NCBI GenBank assembly: GCA_945862435.1
Contig: CAMAXX010000002.1
Coordinates: 1-64,000 of the forward strand
Length of the DNA stretch: 64,000 bases
Direction: 5' to 3'
Source: Pseudorhodobacter antarcticus
Lineage (GTDB): Bacteria > Pseudomonadota > Alphaproteobacteria > Rhodobacterales > Rhodobacteraceae
This document shows, one piece after another, positions 43,148 to 52,509 of the stretch. A model generated the notes under the pieces. The model was not told the origin of the DNA. It saw nothing but the letters and a program-made list of their open reading frames with translations, and ran no database searches. The stretch's first letter is position 1; the number at the start of each line of letters is the position of its first letter. Both the position numbers and the translations under genes were made by a program.

Positions 43148-43552
43148 ATGCAACCAGTGAATGCTTTGAAAGCTGCATTTCAAAACTATGTGAACTTTAA
43201 AGACCGCACCTCGCGCAGTGGCTTTTGGTGGTATGTTCTGGCTTACTTGATTGTAGCGATCATTCTAAGCGTTGTTGATTCGGCCTTGTTTGGTGGAGGA
43301 TCTACGGAATTCAGCGCGGACGAAGTTGCGGCGGTAAGCTACAGTTCTGGCCCGCTGGTATCGGCGTGGATGCTGGTAAGTCTGATCCCAAGCAGCGCCA
43401 TTTCTGCGCGCCGCATGCACGACACCAACCGCACGGGCTGGCTGCAACTGGTGGGACTGATTCCGCTGCTGGGCTGGATTTTCCTGATCTACGTATGCGT
43501 GCAAAAAGGCATGGCTGGCGCGAACCGCTTTGGCGCGGATCCACGGGCCTAG
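43148..43552 (+). CDS. DUF805 membrane protein
   Basis: A 134-residue inner-membrane protein of the DUF805 (YhaH-like) family. YVNFKDRTSRSGFWWYVLA, ISARRMHDTNRTGWLQL and ANRFGADP are diagnostic. About three hydrophobic helices are present. The ATG at 43148 follows GGGAACCGAG. The biochemical role of the family is unknown. Confidence 0.9.
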   Translation: MQPVNALKAAFQNYVNFKDRTSRSGFWWYVLAYLIVAIILSVVDSALFGGGSTEFSADEVAAVSYSSGPLVSAWMLVSLIPSSAISARRMHDTNRTGWLQLVGLIPLLGWIFLIYVCVQKGMAGANRFGADPRA

Positions 43553-43555
43553 GGC

Positions 43556-43837
43556 ATGACACCACAGTCAGATCAGGTGGCCACCCGCCCGCTGGCCCCA
43601 TTTTTGCTGCGCATCCCCGAAGGATACAGCGAGGGGATGTTTCAGGGCCACCGATACAGGTTGGAAAAGGCCACATTTAACGGCGGGCGCAGCGTTAAAT
43701 TTTACGCCCGCGCGCTGGGTGGCACGGATTTTATCAGCCTGAACCTGTATCTTCTGGTATCGGGCGAGGCGGTGAGGCCCTGCGAGATGCCTGCCCAAAA
43801 AGTGCGGGCGTTTGTTATGGGCGTGGTGCCGCTATAA
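43556..43837 (+). CDS. Small hypothetical protein
   Basis: A 93-residue protein that I do not recognise. It starts three bases after the DUF805 stop and probably shares its transcript. LLRIPEGYSEGMFQGHRYRLEKATFNGGRSVKFYARAL has alternating hydrophobic residues, suggesting a beta-rich fold, and there is no signal peptide or membrane helix. Its last six bases overlap the convergent gshA gene. Confidence 0.65.
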   Translation: MTPQSDQVATRPLAPFLLRIPEGYSEGMFQGHRYRLEKATFNGGRSVKFYARALGGTDFISLNLYLLVSGEAVRPCEMPAQKVRAFVMGVVPL

Positions 43838-45175
43838 GCTGGTTGCGCCGTAAACCTTGGTCAAATCTCCCGCCCATGCGCCCTGATACAGCCCAAGCAA
43901 ACGGTCTGCTTGGGTGGATACTTGGGCCAAATTCTGCACCAAAGGGGCCAAATACGCCTCTTCGCCCATGCCCCGTGCGGCAAGGCCTGCGTGGGACAGG
44001 CCCACGGCGGCGCGCGCCAAATCGATCAGATTTATGTCGCCCGTCTGAGCATGTAGCCCCTGCTGGGACGCGGCCACGCGCAGACCCTCGCGGGTTTCGG
44101 TATCCAATCCTTTGACCAAATCCCAGGCGGCATCAAGCGCGGTTTGGTCATACATCAGCCCCACCCAAAAGGCGGGCAGCGCGTTGATATGCGCCTGATT
44201 TCCGCAATCGGCCCCGCGCATTTCGATGTATTTCTTGACCCGCGCTTCGGGGAAAACGGTGGTCAAATGATCGGCCCAATCCGATAGGGTTGGCTTTTCA
44301 CCTGGCAAGGCGGGCAGTTTGCCGCCCAAAAAATCGCGGAAGGATTGACCCAAAGCGTTGATATATTTGCCGTTCCGATAGACAAAATACATTGGCACAT
44401 CCAGCACCCAATTGACATAAGATTGAAAGCCAAAACCATCTTCAAAAGCAAAGGGCAGCATCCCTGTGCGGGAATTGTCCAGCCCCCGCCAGATGCGCGA
44501 GCGCCACGATTTATGCCCGTTCAGCGCGCCATCAAAGAACGGACTAGATGCGAACAGCGCGGTTGCCACAGGCTGCAAGGCCAGCGCCACCCGCAGTTTT
44601 TTCACCATGTCGGCTTCGCTGGAATAATCCAAATTCACCTGCACGGTGCAGGTGCGATACATCATTTGTGTGCCATGCGTGCCGACGCGGCCCATATAAT
44701 CGGTCATCAGGCGGTAGCGGCCTTTGGGCATAACGGGCATATCATCGTGCCGCCAAATTGGGGCCGCGCCGATGCCCATAAAGCCAATACCCAAGGGGTC
44801 GGCAATGGCGCGCACCTCGTCCAGATGGTTTTGCAATTCGGCGGCCTGATCCCCAACCGACACCAAAGGCGCGCCAGACAGTTCAAACTGACCGCCGGGT
44901 TCCAGCGAAATATTCGCGCCTGCGCGGGTCATGCCGATGGTATTCTCGCCCTCGCGCACGGGGGCCCAGCCAAAGCGTTCTAGCCCTATGAATAACGCTG
45001 AAATTGACCGCTCGCCTGCATAGGGCAGGGGGGCCAGCGTATCTTTCAAATAGCCAAATTTTTCATGTTCCGTGCCAAGCCGCCAATCAGATTTCGGCTT
45101 GCACCCGCTATCCATCATCTGCGCCAGTTGGGCGAAATCTTCGATGGGGCCGCCGCCAGATTGGGGAATAGACAT
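43832..45175 (-). CDS. gshA: Glutamate-cysteine ligase (plant/alphaproteobacterial type)
   Basis: A 447-residue ATP-dependent ligase that makes gamma-glutamylcysteine, the first step to glutathione. WRLGTEHEKFGY holds the catalytic acidic residues, ISLEPGGQFELSGAP is the diagnostic motif, and YMGRVGTHGTQMMYRTCTVQVNLD and YIEMRGADCG also match the group. This class differs from enterobacterial GshA and resembles the plant enzyme. gshB is not in the window. Confidence 0.95.
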   Translation of the reverse strand: MSIPQSGGGPIEDFAQLAQMMDSGCKPKSDWRLGTEHEKFGYLKDTLAPLPYAGERSISALFIGLERFGWAPVREGENTIGMTRAGANISLEPGGQFELSGAPLVSVGDQAAELQNHLDEVRAIADPLGIGFMGIGAAPIWRHDDMPVMPKGRYRLMTDYMGRVGTHGTQMMYRTCTVQVNLDYSSEADMVKKLRVALALQPVATALFASSPFFDGALNGHKSWRSRIWRGLDNSRTGMLPFAFEDGFGFQSYVNWVLDVPMYFVYRNGKYINALGQSFRDFLGGKLPALPGEKPTLSDWADHLTTVFPEARVKKYIEMRGADCGNQAHINALPAFWVGLMYDQTALDAAWDLVKGLDTETREGLRVAASQQGLHAQTGDINLIDLARAAVGLSHAGLAARGMGEEAYLAPLVQNLAQVSTQADRLLGLYQGAWAGDLTKVYGATSL

Positions 45176-45240
45176 GTTTCGGCTTTCTTCATGCGGTTAG
45201 GCGCAACAGGTGTCGCGGCAGGGCGATAAAGTCAAGTGCC

Positions 45241-45795
45241 CTAGCGCAAGGCGGGGCGCACGGCGGGGCGCAAAGCGGGCGCACACCACAGGGTTTGGGT
45301 GGCGGTTCCTGTGGCGCTGGTTGCAGTTAGGGCCGCAACCAGTGCAGCGCTGTCCATATTGGGCAGGGACGCGAACACATCAAACAGCGCGTCATTGCCT
45401 GCAGCGTCCACAGGGATCAACAGGGCCTGCCCGTCTTGCGATTTCAGCCGCCAAAAGCGGTGATGATCCAGATGCACCAGCCGCAGTTCCACCAAATCGG
45501 GCAGGTTCATAAAGCCGCCCATTGCCGCGGGCTGCCTGCCATCATCTGGCGCGAAAAATCGCAATTCGCCTTCGATCACTTCAATCATCCCCGCCGCGCC
45601 CACAGTTTGCGCGAAGCGCTGGCGGCGATAGGCGGATAGGCCCATCGGGATGCAAAGGGCGATCAAAGCAATGCCAAGCGGCAGAAAAATATACCCGCCC
45701 AAAGCGGCCCAATAGGCCCCCAAGGCGGCAAGGGCGCCGACAACGCCCACCTCCCACCAGCGGTGGATTTGGGCAAGGGTTTGCGGGCTGATCAT
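45241..45795 (-). CDS. Membrane protein of unknown function downstream of rsmE
   Basis: A 184-residue protein with two N-terminal hydrophobic helices (about 15-60) and a soluble C-terminal part. Its ATG at 45795 overlaps the rsmE stop as ATGA, so I prefer it to the ATG nine codons upstream. LRFFAPDDG and VELRLVHLDHHRFWRLKSQDGQALLIP suggest a PH-like beta domain. The last dozen codons are rich in Ala, Arg and Pro. No named family is recognised. Confidence 0.72.
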   Translation of the reverse strand: MISPQTLAQIHRWWEVGVVGALAALGAYWAALGGYIFLPLGIALIALCIPMGLSAYRRQRFAQTVGAAGMIEVIEGELRFFAPDDGRQPAAMGGFMNLPDLVELRLVHLDHHRFWRLKSQDGQALLIPVDAAGNDALFDVFASLPNMDSAALVAALTATSATGTATQTLWCAPALRPAVRPALR

Positions 45796-46517
45796 TCCCA
45801 ATCTCCCATTTCTGTCTGCCACAGGGTCAGGGCTGCCACGGCCGCCGTTTCGGCGCGCAAGATACGCGGGCCAAGAGATATTGGGCGGATAAAGGGCAAG
45901 GCGCGCAGGCGCGATTTTTCGGCATCAGAAAAGCCGCCTTCGGGGCCAATTAGCAGGGCACTTGCTGCGCCCTTTGGGCCTGTGATCGGCAGGTTTTGCC
46001 CTGCCGTTGCCTCATCGGCCCAAAACAAAAGCCGCCCTTCTGGCCATGCGGCCAAAACTTTGTCCAAGGGGCGCAGATCATCAACAGGCGGCACAAAGGT
46101 TGCGCCGCATTGCTCGGCTGCTTCCACAGCATAGGCGGTTAACTTTTCAGGGCGGATGTGACCCGCGTTGGTGTGCTGGGTTTGCACGGGGCAAATCCGC
46201 GCGGCCCCCATTTCAACGGCCTTTTCCACGATGAAATCGGTGCGCGCCTTTTTGATGGGCGCGAACAGCAGCCACAGATCGGGGGGCATGATTTGGGGCG
46301 CGGTCTGCTGGGCGCAGATCAGCACGCCGCCGCGTTTTCCCGTCTCGGCCACCTCGGCGCGCCATTCGCCCGACTGGCCGTTGAACAGCAAAACCTGCGC
46401 GCCGCGCGCAAGGCGCATCACATTAAACAGGTAATTGGCCTGATCGGCCGTGACAGCAACCGCTTGCCCCGCCCCTAAGGGCCAGTTTACAAACAATCTG
46501 ATCTTGGCCTCTTTCAT
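45792..46517 (-). CDS. rsmE: 16S rRNA (uracil-1498-N3) methyltransferase RsmE
   Basis: A 241-residue SPOUT methyltransferase. IRLFVNWPL at the N-terminus starts the PUA-like domain, HxxxVMR-like YLFNVMRLARG follows, and LLIGPEGGFSDAEKSRL with ISLGPRILRAETAAVAAL form the SAM-binding trefoil knot. The gene is divergent from ubiA. Overlap with the downstream membrane gene implies one transcript. Confidence 0.95.
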   Translation of the reverse strand: MKEAKIRLFVNWPLGAGQAVAVTADQANYLFNVMRLARGAQVLLFNGQSGEWRAEVAETGKRGGVLICAQQTAPQIMPPDLWLLFAPIKKARTDFIVEKAVEMGAARICPVQTQHTNAGHIRPEKLTAYAVEAAEQCGATFVPPVDDLRPLDKVLAAWPEGRLLFWADEATAGQNLPITGPKGAASALLIGPEGGFSDAEKSRLRALPFIRPISLGPRILRAETAAVAALTLWQTEMGDWE

Positions 46518-46528
46518 GAAAGCACCTT

Positions 46529-47479
46529 ATGCGCCAGCCATCCGAAGTTCCAGAGGGACAAGTGGCCGATGCCCCGCGCGGCAACTGGGTAGACGCATAC
46601 GCCCCCAAGGCGGCGCGACCCTATCTGCGCCTGTCGCGGGCAGATCGGCCCATTGGCACCTGGCTACTGTTTGCGCCCTGCCTGTGGGGCATTGGTTTGG
46701 CGGCGATGGCGGACGGCTTTGCCGCGTGGGATGTATGGCTGGCCCTGTCTTGCGGCGCAGGGGCGTTCCTGATGCGCGGGGCGGGCTGCACGTGGAATGA
46801 TTTGGCGGATGTGGGTATTGACGCAAGCGTTGCGCGCACCCGTTCGCGCCCGTTGCCTTCGGGCCAAGTGACCAAGTGGCAGGCGATGGGGTGGATGGTG
46901 GCGCAGGCGGTGCTGGCCGCGTTTATCTTGTTCAGCTATAACTGGCTTGCGGTAGGGCTTGGCATCGCCTCGCTTGCGCTGGTTGCGATTTACCCCTTTG
47001 CCAAGCGGTTCACATGGTGGCCGCAGGTGTTTTTGGGGCTGGCGTTTAACTGGGGCGCGCTGCTTGCTTATGCCGCCCATGCTGGCGCAGTTTCGGTCAG
47101 CGCGGCGCTGCTGTATGGTGCGGGCGTTGCGTGGACGCTGTATTACGACACGATCTATGCCCACCAAGACCGCGAAGATGACGCGCTGATTGGCGTGAAA
47201 TCTACCGCGCGTTTGTTTGGGAAAAATACGCGGCCTTGGCTGATTGGGTTTGCAGTGCTGGCGGCGGCGCTGGCGGCTTTGGCGGTTCTGCTGGGCGATG
47301 CGGCGGCTTTGCCCAAAACCATCGCTTTGGCGGGCGTGGCTACCTTTGGCGCGCACATGGCGTGGCAAATGCAGCGGCTTGATTTTGAAAATCCTGCATC
47401 GTGTTTGCACGTTTTTCGCGCCAACCGCGACACGGGTTTAATCCTTGGGCTGTTTTTCGCCGCTGCTGCAATCGTATGA
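46529..47479 (+). CDS. ubiA: 4-hydroxybenzoate polyprenyltransferase UbiA
   Basis: A 316-residue integral membrane enzyme that attaches the polyprenyl tail to 4-hydroxybenzoate in ubiquinone synthesis. The first Asp-rich motif NDLADVGID (90-98) and the second around YDTIYAHQDREDD bind Mg-diphosphate. Eight or so hydrophobic helices fill the rest. The start at 46529 is only 11 bases from the divergent rsmE start. Confidence 0.95.
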   Translation: MRQPSEVPEGQVADAPRGNWVDAYAPKAARPYLRLSRADRPIGTWLLFAPCLWGIGLAAMADGFAAWDVWLALSCGAGAFLMRGAGCTWNDLADVGIDASVARTRSRPLPSGQVTKWQAMGWMVAQAVLAAFILFSYNWLAVGLGIASLALVAIYPFAKRFTWWPQVFLGLAFNWGALLAYAAHAGAVSVSAALLYGAGVAWTLYYDTIYAHQDREDDALIGVKSTARLFGKNTRPWLIGFAVLAAALAALAVLLGDAAALPKTIALAGVATFGAHMAWQMQRLDFENPASCLHVFRANRDTGLILGLFFAAAAIV

Positions 47480-47566
47480 TTGATCCGCCCGTCCTTGCCC
47501 CCTATGACTGACAGACCTTAAAGAGCGGGTTTTCGTCCGCATATTTGCCAAAGTGATTCCCGTAAG

Positions 47567-49516
47567 ATGAGCCAAAAACCAAAGCTTTACCTGCCCTCGC
47601 TGCGCCTTGCTGCCGTGATGGCCCCGCTGGTGTTTATCGCAGCGGGGGGGGTGTTTATGGCGGTGGCCTTAGGCTTGGCGATAATTATCGAAAACCTTTC
47701 GGCAAGTGCAGTGAAATCGCGGCTGCTGACCGAGGGTATCACATGGGCCGATGTCGAGGCGGACGGGCTGCAAGTGCGCCTGATCGGCACGGCCCCGAAT
47801 GAGGCGGCGCGGTACCGCCTTGCCAATTTGGTGGCCACAATGGTCGATGCTTCGCGCCTGCGCGATGAGATGGAGCTGACCCCTGTCAAAGCCTTTGAAG
47901 CCCCGCGTTTCAGTCTGGAAATTCTGCGCAACGATGACGGGATTCAGATTATCGGTTTGATGCCAATAGGCGATGACGAAGCGGTATTGATTGCAAAAGG
48001 CAAGACATTGGCGGCGGCTGCGCCGTTTTCGGAAATGATCGAAACGGCCAATTATCCTGCATCAGGGGATTGGGAGGCGGCGCTGGATTTTGGTTTGCGC
48101 GCCTTTGAAATGCTGCCACGATCAAAGATTTCGATTTCGGCAGACCGTGTTGCGGTGACAGCGATCGCCGCCTCGGCCAGTGAAAAGCGCGCTTTTGAGG
48201 CAGATTTGGCCCTTGCCCAGCCTAGCAATTTGAAGGCCGATATTCAAATTTCCGCGCCGCGCCCTGTGCTTACACCTTTTATACTGCGCTTTGTAAAAGA
48301 CGCACAAGGGGCGCGGTTTGATGCCTGCGCTGCTGATAACGAGGCGGCGCGCGACGTTATTTTGCAGGCCGCTATAGCTGCGGGTGTGCCCGATGGGGCC
48401 GATTGCACGATTGGCCTTGGCGTGCCAAGCCCGCGTTGGGCCGCGGCCACGGCCCTTGGGATTGCGGCCGTGGGGCAACTGGCTTCGGGCAATGTCACGT
48501 TCAAGGACGCGGATGTGACTTTGCAGGCAGGGGCAGATGTGACCCAACGTGATTTTGACCGCGTTGTGGGCGATTTGGACGCCGCCCTGCCAGAGGTTTT
48601 CTCGCTGAATTCCTCGCTGGAAAAGACCGCCGATGCAGTTGGCGCAGATGGCGCTGCCGAATTTACTGCCATCTTATCGCAAACCACGGGCCGTGTTGAA
48701 TTGCGCGGCCGCTTGCCCGATGAAATGCAGCGCAATGTGGTGGATAACTTTGCCAAGGCCACCTTTGGCGCAGATAAGGTCTATCAGGCCGCTGTGCTGG
48801 ACGCAGGCTTGCCTGGTGGTTGGCCTGTGCGCGTGCTGGCGGGGCTAGAGGCGCTGGGCGCGTTGGACGGCGGCGATTTGATTGTGCGCGCCGATACCGT
48901 TCAAGTAACGGGCGTGACAGGCAACACTGATGCGCGCGCGCGCATCAGCCAGATATTGTCAGGCAAATTGGGGCAGGGGCAGACTTTTAAGGTGGATGTC
49001 ACCTATGACCGCAAACTTGACCCGATCGCATCATTGCCCTCGCCGCAAGAATGTGACGCCCGCGTGGAAGGCGTGCTAAAGGCCAACAAGATTGTGTTTG
49101 AACCCGCCTCGACCGAGATTGACGGCAATGCGGCCAAGATTATGGGCCTGCTGGCCGCGGCACTAGACAAATGTGCCAATTTACGGATGGAGATTGGCGG
49201 GCATACAGATAATGACGGGTCAGAGGAAAGCAATTTTTCTTTGTCTCAGGCGCGGGCTGATGCAGTGCTGATTGCCCTTTTGGGGCGGCAAGTAGATGTG
49301 TCAGGCTTTGTTGCCAAAGGCTATGGAGAGACAGTTCCAATTGCCGAAAACGATACCAACGAGGGCCGCGAGAAAAACCGCAGGATTGAGTTTACGCTGG
49401 TTTCTGCCGAGGCCGCGGCCGCAGCCGACGCATCACAAGCTGCCGCAGATGCCGCATCTGAACTTGCGCCAAAGGATATCACCCTGCGGCCCAAACCGCG
49501 CCCCGCGCGGGAGTAG
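47567..49516 (+). CDS. Large OmpA-family protein with N-terminal membrane anchor
   Basis: A 649-residue protein. One hydrophobic helix (about 14-42) anchors it to the inner membrane, with the bulk in the periplasm. Residues 45-90 and later segments (VTFKDADVTLQAGADVTQ, VELRGRLPDEMQRN) look like repeated BON-type modules. The C-terminal OmpA domain includes KIVFEPASTEID, IGGHTDNDGSEESNFSLSQARA and GYGETVPIAENDTNEGREKNRR, which bind peptidoglycan. An Ala-rich tail and PKPRP end follow. It probably tethers the envelope; its exact role is unknown. Confidence 0.85.
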   Translation: MSQKPKLYLPSLRLAAVMAPLVFIAAGGVFMAVALGLAIIIENLSASAVKSRLLTEGITWADVEADGLQVRLIGTAPNEAARYRLANLVATMVDASRLRDEMELTPVKAFEAPRFSLEILRNDDGIQIIGLMPIGDDEAVLIAKGKTLAAAAPFSEMIETANYPASGDWEAALDFGLRAFEMLPRSKISISADRVAVTAIAASASEKRAFEADLALAQPSNLKADIQISAPRPVLTPFILRFVKDAQGARFDACAADNEAARDVILQAAIAAGVPDGADCTIGLGVPSPRWAAATALGIAAVGQLASGNVTFKDADVTLQAGADVTQRDFDRVVGDLDAALPEVFSLNSSLEKTADAVGADGAAEFTAILSQTTGRVELRGRLPDEMQRNVVDNFAKATFGADKVYQAAVLDAGLPGGWPVRVLAGLEALGALDGGDLIVRADTVQVTGVTGNTDARARISQILSGKLGQGQTFKVDVTYDRKLDPIASLPSPQECDARVEGVLKANKIVFEPASTEIDGNAAKIMGLLAAALDKCANLRMEIGGHTDNDGSEESNFSLSQARADAVLIALLGRQVDVSGFVAKGYGETVPIAENDTNEGREKNRRIEFTLVSAEAAAAADASQAAADAASELAPKDITLRPKPRPARE

Positions 49517-49522
49517 ACGTAA

Positions 49523-49582
49523 ATGCCCCCGAAGATAGCCCCGAAGATAGCCCCTAAGATACCCCCGAGTGCCCCCGTTTAA
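49523..49582 (+). CDS. Putative 19-residue repeat peptide
   Basis: ATG at 49523 opens an ORF of 19 codons, MPPKIAPKIAPKIPPSAPV, six bases after the OmpA-family stop. GGGAG lies about nine bases before the ATG. The DNA is a 12-bp tandem repeat, and reading in this frame gives KIAP units. It might be a real micropeptide coupled to the upstream gene, or chance in a slippage repeat. There is no direct proof of translation. Confidence 0.35.
   Translation: MPPKIAPKIAPKIPPSAPV
49527..49570 (+). repeat. 12-bp tandem repeat after OmpA-family gene
   Basis: CCCCGAAGATAG occurs twice exactly (49527-49538, 49539-49550), then as CCCCTAAGATAC and a partial fourth CCCCGAG. It lies between the OmpA-family gene and the coiled-coil gene. 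Confidence 0.85.
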
Positions 49583-49632
49583 GTGCCAAACTTTTTCTGG
49601 TATAAACAGATAATCTAACGGAAAGTCCGCAC

Positions 49633-49962
49633 ATGAACCGCACAGAATTTATCATAGTCACCGCGATTATCTTGCTGATCGCTTTTGCCTTGGGCTGGTT
49701 CAGCTATTGGCTGCTGCACCGCTTTGCACGCGTGTCGGGCGGCGATATGGGTGAGATGGACAATTTGGCCCAATCCTTGCACGAGGCCGAAGAAATGCGC
49801 GACCAAGCGTTGATTTATCTGGAACAGCGCGAGGCGGAACTTCTGAGCCAGATCTCACAGACCGAGGCCGAATTGCGCGCGGCGATGGAAGGCTTGCGCG
49901 ATGCACGCCACGAGGGCGAAGAAATGCGCGCTTATATTGAGCGCATGCACGCGAATTCGTAA
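49633..49962 (+). CDS. Membrane-anchored coiled-coil protein of unknown function
   Basis: A 109-residue protein with one N-terminal hydrophobic helix (EFIIVTAIILLIAFALGWFSY) followed by a long charged helix, LHEAEEMRDQALIYLEQREAELLSQISQTEAELRAAMEGLRDA in short segments, that should form a coiled coil. I do not recognise a named family. It follows the large OmpA-family gene and the repeat ORF in the same direction, so an envelope role is possible. Confidence 0.72.
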   Translation: MNRTEFIIVTAIILLIAFALGWFSYWLLHRFARVSGGDMGEMDNLAQSLHEAEEMRDQALIYLEQREAELLSQISQTEAELRAAMEGLRDARHEGEEMRAYIERMHANS

Positions 49963-49968
49963 GGTTTA

Positions 49969-50010
49969 GGGGGCGTTGCCCCCCAACTGCTAAAGCGTTG
50001 CTTTAGTAGT
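49969..50010. terminator. Two adjacent hairpins with GTT loops
   Basis: GGGGGC-GTT-GCCCCC (49969-49983) is followed by ACTGCTAAAGC-GTT-GCTTTAGTAGT (49986-50010, one mismatch). They follow the coiled-coil gene and precede a CTCCCCCAAGGATATTTGG stretch. The whole block looks like the extragenic palindromic units recurrent in Rhodobacterales. Confidence 0.55.
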
Positions 50011-50048
50011 CTCCCCCAAGGATATTTGGAGAGTTAGGAAAACGCAAG

Positions 50049-50079
50049 AAGGCGCGCCGCATTTCGGGGCGCGCCTTTT
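50049..50079. terminator. Terminator between etfA and coiled-coil gene
   Basis: AAGGCGCGCC and GGCGCGCCTTTT form a perfect GGCGCGCC stem with a nine-base loop. A T-run follows on the plus strand and a TTCTT on the minus strand, so it may serve both convergent transcripts. Confidence 0.75.
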
Positions 50080-50095
50080 GAATTGTGGTTTCGAA

Positions 50096-51022
50096 TTACA
50101 GCTTTTCGATCAGCTCTGGCACGGCGGTGAACAGATCGGCAACAAGCCCGTAATCGGCGACTTGGAAAATTGGAGCTTCTTCGTCTTTGTTGATCGCCAC
50201 GATGACTTTGCTGTCTTTCATGCCTGCCAGATGCTGGATTGCGCCAGAAATACCTACGGCGACATACAACTTCGGGGCCACAACTTTGCCCGTTTGGCCA
50301 ACCTGCCAATCGTTCGGGGCATAGCCGCTGTCCACGGCCGCGCGCGATGCGCCGACCGCTGCGCCCAGTTTGTCCGCAAGCTTTTCGATCAAAACGAAAT
50401 CGACTTGGCTGCCCACACCGCGCCCGCCAGATACGACAATGCCCGCCGAGGTCAGTTCGGGGCGACCCGTGGCAGCAGTTCTATCTTCGACCCAATTGGA
50501 CAGGCCAGCATCCCCTGTGACGGATACCTTTTCCACTGCCGCATTGCCCGTGGCGGGGGCTGCGGTAAAGGCGGCGGTGCGCACGGTGAACACCTTTTTG
50601 GTATCCGCCGATTTTACCGTCTGAATGGCATTACCAGCGTAGATAGGGCGCTCAAACGTATCTGCATCTATCACGGCGGTAACATCAGACATCACCATCA
50701 CGTCCAGCAGTGCCGCAACGCGGGGCAACACGTTTTTGTTGAACGCGGTCGATGCGCCGCAAATATGGCTATAGTTGTCCGCGAGCGAGACGACCAGCGC
50801 CGCCGTGCTTTCGGCCATGCCATGGCAGTAGGCGTGATCGTCGGCAAACAGCACTTTGGAAACGCCCGCCAGCGTTGCAGCCTCGGCTGCAGCAGCGTCG
50901 CCGCCCGTGCCAGCAACCAGCACATGAACATCGCCAAGGGCCGCTACCGCCGCCAAGGTTTTGCCCACACCATCGGCTGCCAAAGCGCCATCATTCACAT
51001 CAGCAAGTAGAAGAACGGCCAT
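50096..51022 (-). CDS. etfA: Electron transfer flavoprotein subunit alpha
   Basis: A 308-residue subunit of ETF, which takes electrons from acyl-CoA dehydrogenases and passes them to ETF-ubiquinone oxidoreductase. The FAD-binding C-terminal domain reads [13 protein letters not shown], then [24 protein letters not shown] and [16 protein letters not shown], all diagnostic. It follows etfB after one base. It would serve the beta-oxidation operon in this window. Confidence 0.97.
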   Translation of the reverse strand: MAVLLLADVNDGALAADGVGKTLAAVAALGDVHVLVAGTGGDAAAAEAATLAGVSKVLFADDHAYCHGMAESTAALVVSLADNYSHICGASTAFNKNVLPRVAALLDVMVMSDVTAVIDADTFERPIYAGNAIQTVKSADTKKVFTVRTAAFTAAPATGNAAVEKVSVTGDAGLSNWVEDRTAATGRPELTSAGIVVSGGRGVGSQVDFVLIEKLADKLGAAVGASRAAVDSGYAPNDWQVGQTGKVVAPKLYVAVGISGAIQHLAGMKDSKVIVAINKDEEAPIFQVADYGLVADLFTAVPELIEKL

Positions 51023-51023
51023 A

Positions 51024-51785
51024 TCAGATTACCCCTGCTTCATCTTTAAGTTTGGCAAGCAATTCCGCGACCGAGCCTACCTTGATCCCAGCCTTGCGGC
51101 CTGCGGGTTCGACTGTTTTCAACACGCTTAGGCGCGGCGTGACATCCACGCCATAATCGGCGGGGGTTTTCAGCGCCAGCGGCTTGGCCTTGGCCTTCAT
51201 AATGTTGGGCAGGCTGGCATAGCGCGGCTCGTTCAGGCGCAGATCGACCGTCACAATCGCGGGCATTTTCACCGAAATGGTTTGCAAACCGCCATCCACT
51301 TCGCGGGTGACAGTGGCGGTATCGCCATCAATCGCCAGTTCCGACACAAAGGTCGCCTGCGACCAGCCCAGCAGCGCCGCCAGCATTTGGCCCGTGGCGT
51401 TCATGTCATTATCGATCGCCTGCTTGCCTGCCAGCACCAAGCCTGGTGCCTCTTCGGCAACCACAGCCGCCAGCAATTTTGCCACGGCAAGGGGTTCGAT
51501 ATCGGTGTTCACATCCGCAGCCGCCTCGATCAAAATCGCGCGGTCTGCACCCATGGCCAGCGCCGTGCGCAAGGTTTCCTGCGCCTGTTTCACGCCGATG
51601 GACACCACCACGATTTCGGTGACAATACCCTTTTCTTTCAAACGGATCGCCTCTTCCACGGCAATCTCGTCAAAGGGGTTCATCGACATTTTGACATTGG
51701 CCAGATCGACACCCGTTCCATCCGCCTTGACGCGAACCTTCACGTTATAGTCGATCACACGTTTGACAGGCACCAGCACCTTCAT
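51024..51785 (-). CDS. etfB: Electron transfer flavoprotein subunit beta
   Basis: A 253-residue subunit that binds AMP and interacts with dehydrogenases. It starts [19 protein letters not shown], and [19 protein letters not shown] plus [22 protein letters not shown] are family signatures. [24 protein letters not shown] includes the recognition loop. The start at 51785 has a GGAGAA site nearby (complement of TTCTCC). etfA follows directly. Confidence 0.97.
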   Translation of the reverse strand: MKVLVPVKRVIDYNVKVRVKADGTGVDLANVKMSMNPFDEIAVEEAIRLKEKGIVTEIVVVSIGVKQAQETLRTALAMGADRAILIEAAADVNTDIEPLAVAKLLAAVVAEEAPGLVLAGKQAIDNDMNATGQMLAALLGWSQATFVSELAIDGDTATVTREVDGGLQTISVKMPAIVTVDLRLNEPRYASLPNIMKAKAKPLALKTPADYGVDVTPRLSVLKTVEPAGRKAGIKVGSVAELLAKLKDEAGVI

Positions 51786-51923
51786 TGCGCAATTCTCCGA
51801 AGTTATGGCCCAAAGGCCAGCCCAAACTATTGCTACCTTGCTTACAGGGCCTCGCGCGGTGATAACAGAGCAAATACGACCGAAAACGGCGGCATGACGC
51901 CGCGGATGGCCCGGGTATGACTG

Positions 51924-52496
51924 CTACCGCGTCAGCCCCGGCACCCAGAGCACATCATCCGCCCCGTCGTTGTTCGCAATCCTGCCCGCCACGAAAAACC
52001 AATCGGACAAACGGTTCAGGTATTTCACCGCTTCGCCGTTCACTTCCTCCATCGTCGCCAGTTCCACCACGCCGCGTTCGGCGCGGCGGCACACAGTGCG
52101 GCACAGGTGCAGGTGGGCGGCCAGCGCACTGCCGCCAGGCAGGATAAAGCTGCGCAGCGGGGTCAGGCGGGCGTTCATCACGTCGATCTCCGCCTCTAGC
52201 CGTGCAACTTGGCCTGCGATCATCCGCAGGGGCGGGTATGCGGCGGCCGCGTCTTTGTACATATCGGGGGTGCACAGATCGGCCCCCAGATCGAACAAAT
52301 CGTTGGAAATGCGTTGCAGGGCCGCGTCCATATCACCCGTGGAATGCAGCCGCGCCATACCGACGGTGGCGTTGGTTTCATCGACATTGCCATAGGCCGA
52401 AACGCGCAAAGAATGCTTGGCCACCCGCGCGCCGTTGCCCAGCGCGGTTTCCCCCGCATCCCCAGTTTTGGTGTAGATTTTCGATAGAACAACCAT
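51924..52496 (-). CDS. Cob(I)alamin adenosyltransferase, PduO type
   Basis: A 190-residue ATP:cobalamin adenosyltransferase that completes adenosylcobalamin. KIYTKTGDAGETALGNG is the PduO-type ATP motif, YGNVDETNATVGMAR and FILPGGSALAAHLHLCRTVCRRAER are further signatures. The ATG at 52496 gives the usual N-terminus. A small twin-TM gene lies just upstream in the same direction, an arrangement common in alphaproteobacteria. Confidence 0.95.
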   Translation of the reverse strand: MVVLSKIYTKTGDAGETALGNGARVAKHSLRVSAYGNVDETNATVGMARLHSTGDMDAALQRISNDLFDLGADLCTPDMYKDAAAAYPPLRMIAGQVARLEAEIDVMNARLTPLRSFILPGGSALAAHLHLCRTVCRRAERGVVELATMEEVNGEAVKYLNRLSDWFFVAGRIANNDGADDVLWVPGLTR

Positions 52497-52509
52497 CACT
52501 TCGCCCCCC

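Noticed and set aside
50078..51010. 310-codon plus-strand ORF opposite etfA
   Set aside because: etfA is unmistakable on the minus strand; this is a shadow frame.
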